From Prochlorococcus sp. AG-315-D17 (lineage in GTDB: Bacteria > Cyanobacteriota > Cyanobacteriia > PCC-6307 > Cyanobiaceae): a stretch of 64,000 nucleotides of DNA. The DNA lies in contig QBWD01000001.1 of assembly GCA_003283685.1 (NCBI GenBank), positions 9,251 to 73,250 of the forward strand, written 5' to 3'. Of the stretch, positions 62,062-64,000 are shown in pieces (the first letter of the stretch is position 1; each line of letters starts with the position of its first letter). The notes beneath the pieces are model-generated. The model made no database searches, was not told the DNA's origin, and saw only the letters and a program-made list of their open reading frames with translations. A program made the translations under genes and the position numbers.

Positions 62062-63006
62062 TTAGTTCTTATATTTGCTAGCTATCGATGCTTCAAATGC
62101 ATTTTTTAATTCAGAAAAAAGAAATCTAAACCTAAGTTTGGTGAGTCGTTTTGATTGTACATTCTGTCCCTCAAGCACGACCCGAGCACCATCTCCAAGT
62201 ATTAAGGTGAGTATTGGTGCTGGTACAGCCAAAAGAGTTGGCCTGCCAAGTGTTTTACCAAGTAAATTTGAAAAATTTTCCATCCTTACTGGATTTGGAG
62301 CGACACCATTGATAACGCCTGACCAAGAGGAATTTCGGATGCTTTCTTTAATAATATTGCAAAGATCTGTTCTATGAATCCAGCTCATCCACTGTTCTCC
62401 ATCGCCAATTGGTCCCCCTAAGCCAGATCTGAAAATAGGTAGCATTTTTCCTAGTGCACCTCCATCTTTGGCTAATACGATTCCAATTCTTATAATGACC
62501 AGACGAGTTCTTCTTGGTCTTTCAGAGGCAAGACTTTCCCATTCTTGACATAAGCTTGCTAAGAAATCTTTCCCAGGAGTACTTTCTTCATTGAACTGGT
62601 TGTTGGGATGTGTGCCATAAAAACCAATAGCAGAAGCATTAATTAGAATTTTTGGTGGCTTCTTAATTTTTGTGATTGCTTGGATTAAATTCTTTGTTGT
62701 TTCTAAACGACTATTTCTTATCTCTTGGCAATGAGTTGTAGTCCATCGTTTTTCAGCTATTGGTTCACCAGCAAGATTTATAACTCCTTCACTTTGTTTT
62801 AGATAATTCATTAGGTCTTCATTTTCCCAGGATGAAGATTTGGCTGGATCAATATTTAAAATGTTGCTTTCTCTTCCTAGATCTATTGTACTTAAAGCTT
62901 TTTTTGGGTTTCTAGTTACTACTGTTAGTTTATGTCCTTCGTTTAGCAATAAAGGTATCAACTCTCTTCCAACGAAGCCTGTACAGCCTATAAGCAACAG
63001 ATTCAT
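62062..63006 (-). CDS. TIGR01777-type SDR family protein
   Basis: 314 residues. An extended short-chain dehydrogenase with the NAD(P) motif LLIGCTGFVGRELIPLLLNEG (1-22 partly) and NLAGEPIAEKRWT (around 78), ASAIGFYG (around 124) and a C-terminal DUF1731-like GRPTLLAVPAPILTLILGDGA. Homologues in plants and cyanobacteria (GC1/SulA, YfcH) affect plastid or cell division, but catalysis is not shown. It is divergent from ndhO. Confidence 0.86.
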   Translation of the reverse strand: MNLLLIGCTGFVGRELIPLLLNEGHKLTVVTRNPKKALSTIDLGRESNILNIDPAKSSSWENEDLMNYLKQSEGVINLAGEPIAEKRWTTTHCQEIRNSRLETTKNLIQAITKIKKPPKILINASAIGFYGTHPNNQFNEESTPGKDFLASLCQEWESLASERPRRTRLVIIRIGIVLAKDGGALGKMLPIFRSGLGGPIGDGEQWMSWIHRTDLCNIIKESIRNSSWSGVINGVAPNPVRMENFSNLLGKTLGRPTLLAVPAPILTLILGDGARVVLEGQNVQSKRLTKLRFRFLFSELKNAFEASIASKYKN

Positions 63007-63192
63007 GATTCTATCTGATAGATTTTCTTTAGCTTAAAGAGATTTTTTTATTCCTAGGCTTGTAAATAGCTAATCCAAATTAAATGATTTTATATTTTCA
63101 TATAGAAATCTAATGTTTAGCTTTGATTATGCTGTTAATGTCTTATTAAGTTTTTGAATTAATTCCTTAGTCGTTTTTAAACAATTTGCCAA

Positions 63193-63459
63193 ATGTCTGA
63201 ACAACCTGTCAAAGAAGATCAGCCAGCAGCAGTCCCTGAAAAAATTAAGAAATTTAGAAAAGGTGATCTAGTAAGAGTTGATAGAGAAAAGTATTTGAAT
63301 AGTCTCGAATCAAATGCGAGTGATTTAAATTTGCCTGATTATATTTTTGAGGGACCAGGAGAATTATTATTAATTAAAAATGAGTATTGTCAAATTAGAT
63401 GGAGAAGGCCCGTACCGGATGTATGGATGAGAATTGATCAGTTGATTGAATGGCAATGA
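63193..63459 (+). CDS. ndhO: NAD(P)H-quinone oxidoreductase subunit O
   Basis: 88 residues. NdhO is a small subunit of cyanobacterial NDH-1 that interacts with the ferredoxin-binding arm in cyclic electron flow. The core FRKGDLVRVDREKYLNS (around 21), then FEGPGELLLIKNEYCQIRWRRPVPDVWMR (by its GPGE and RWRRPVPDVW), is typical. The ATG lies 186 bases after the divergent SDR gene. CRR7-like at 54.3 kb is another NDH-1 factor in the window. Confidence 0.93.
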   Translation: MSEQPVKEDQPAAVPEKIKKFRKGDLVRVDREKYLNSLESNASDLNLPDYIFEGPGELLLIKNEYCQIRWRRPVPDVWMRIDQLIEWQ

Positions 63460-63462
63460 ATT

Positions 63463-64000
63463 TTATAAAATAATCCAATCTTTTTTCTGATTTTTTAATA
63501 GCTTTCTTTTTTTATTTGCTTCTTTTATCATAGCTTTACCATCATGCAGATAATTATCGACATAACCCATTGTGTACCTATCTAATTCATTAACTCCATC
63601 ATGAACTTGTGACAAGCAATGGTAGAGATTTAGACTGAACTCTTTTACTGAAGATGGACTTTCCTTAGAAGTATAAATTTTGTTTATTCTTTCTATTTTA
63701 TTTTTACTTTGATTGATATATAAGCAAAAAGAATCCATTAAAAGATCATCATAGGGATCAGCTGATAATGATCGAACCTGGGATTGTAAAGGATTGATGA
63801 TTTGGCCAAGTAATTTATCTATGGGTATATATATTTTTTTAAACCAATTCTTTATTTCATCTGGTTCCGATGATTTATTTTTATCATGTAAGCTTCTATT
63901 CTCTGAATAGCTTTCATTGTATATATTAGAGCTATAAATCTCATCTTTTGGAGTTGAATAAGTGATTTCATTCTTTACTTTTAATTTATGCCAAGCAGCA
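63463..64000 (-). CDS. Hypothetical protein cut by window end
   Basis: The minus-strand frame runs from a stop at 63463-63465 to base 64000 without a stop, so the start lies beyond the window and the ATG at 63738 is internal. About 178 residues are visible. They are hydrophilic, with NWFKKIYIPIDKLLGQI and a C-terminal part with HDGVNELDRYTMGYVDNYL then ANKKRKLLKNQKKDW. The visible start AAWHKLKVKN could belong to a domain outside the window. No family is recognised. It converges on ndhO, 4 bases apart. Confidence 0.6.
   Translation of the reverse strand, partial: AAWHKLKVKNEITYSTPKDEIYSSNIYNESYSENRSLHDKNKSSEPDEIKNWFKKIYIPIDKLLGQIINPLQSQVRSLSADPYDDLLMDSFCLYINQSKNKIERINKIYTSKESPSSVKEFSLNLYHCLSQVHDGVNELDRYTMGYVDNYLHDGKAMIKEANKKRKLLKNQKKDWIIL

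Noticed and set aside
1..64000. Mobile elements, prophage or CRISPR
   Set aside because: No transposase, integrase or phage structural motif and no regularly spaced repeats were seen.

Overview
The window looks like a piece of the chromosome of a marine picocyanobacterium, most likely Prochlorococcus. The DNA is very AT-rich and the genes are tightly packed. Many are cyanobacterial hallmarks: PsbX, Ycf66, two high-light-inducible (Hli) proteins, NdhO, a CRR7-like protein, zeta-carotene desaturase, NdbB, a probable PetL, the sufBCDS operon and several cyanobacteria-only conserved families (DUF3120, DUF4346, DUF751, DUF4912 and others). No transposase, integrase, phage gene or CRISPR array is visible. 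The ecotype or strain cannot be fixed by eye. All identifications rest on motif recognition; no database search was run.

Layout. 1-7.9 kb: the end of smc, a PRC-barrel protein, an LpxB-related protein, tRNA-Leu(GAG), accC, yggT, psbX and ycf66. 7.9-18.3 kb: an hli gene, an SbmA/ABCD-like ABC transporter, a HIT protein, peptide deformylase, a prolyl oligopeptidase-like peptidase and the leftward sufB-sufC-sufD-sufS operon. 18.3-27.3 kb: a gene-poor stretch with inverted repeats, a DUF4912 protein, phosphoglucomutase, and a run with almost no intergenic DNA (rarA fusion, phosphopantetheinyl transferase, peroxiredoxin, coaX, cysH). 27.3-33.8 kb: ndbB, an SLC13-type carrier, KtrB/KtrA-like potassium uptake, and anmK. 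33.8-35.1 kb: a small island of short genes with a ribbon-helix-helix protein and a near-perfect palindrome beside its start. 35.1-46 kb: an ABC-F ATPase, HtrA protease, a second tiny hli, xseA-xseB, a BrkB-family membrane protein, an inositol monophosphatase-like enzyme, a TolC-type outer-membrane protein and a cyanobacterial FeS protein. 46-54.6 kb: DUF3120, nadB, VKOR-thioredoxin, probable petL, DUF4346, a FemAB-like protein, a RibD-C-type reductase beside a tandem 6-pyruvoyl-tetrahydropterin synthase, aroK and CRR7-like. 54.5-64 kb: a probable lumenal protein, GST, DUF751, rbfA, a GH3 glycosidase, hemD, an SRPBCC protein, zds, an IscA/SufA-type protein, a TPR-like protein, a TIGR01777-type SDR, ndhO and a protein cut by the window end.

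How the genes fit together. Most serve photosynthesis and its cofactors: photosystem II (PsbX), cytochrome b6f (PetL-like), NDH-1 (NdhO, CRR7-like), carotenoids (Zds), tetrapyrroles (HemD), FeS clusters (Suf, SufA-like) and light-stress proteins (Hli). A second group covers core metabolism and maintenance: fatty acid, NAD, CoA, sulfate, shikimate and peptidoglycan-recycling steps, protein quality control and DNA repair. A third is ion transport: SLC13 plus Ktr.

The window is mostly an ordinary core genome. The points most worth a second look are the short-gene island with its candidate operator, the unlisted petL-like gene, the tandem pterin synthase next to a reductase, the CATG divergent start overlaps, the altered phosphate loop of CoaX, and possible leader structures upstream of DUF3120 and near the suf operon.
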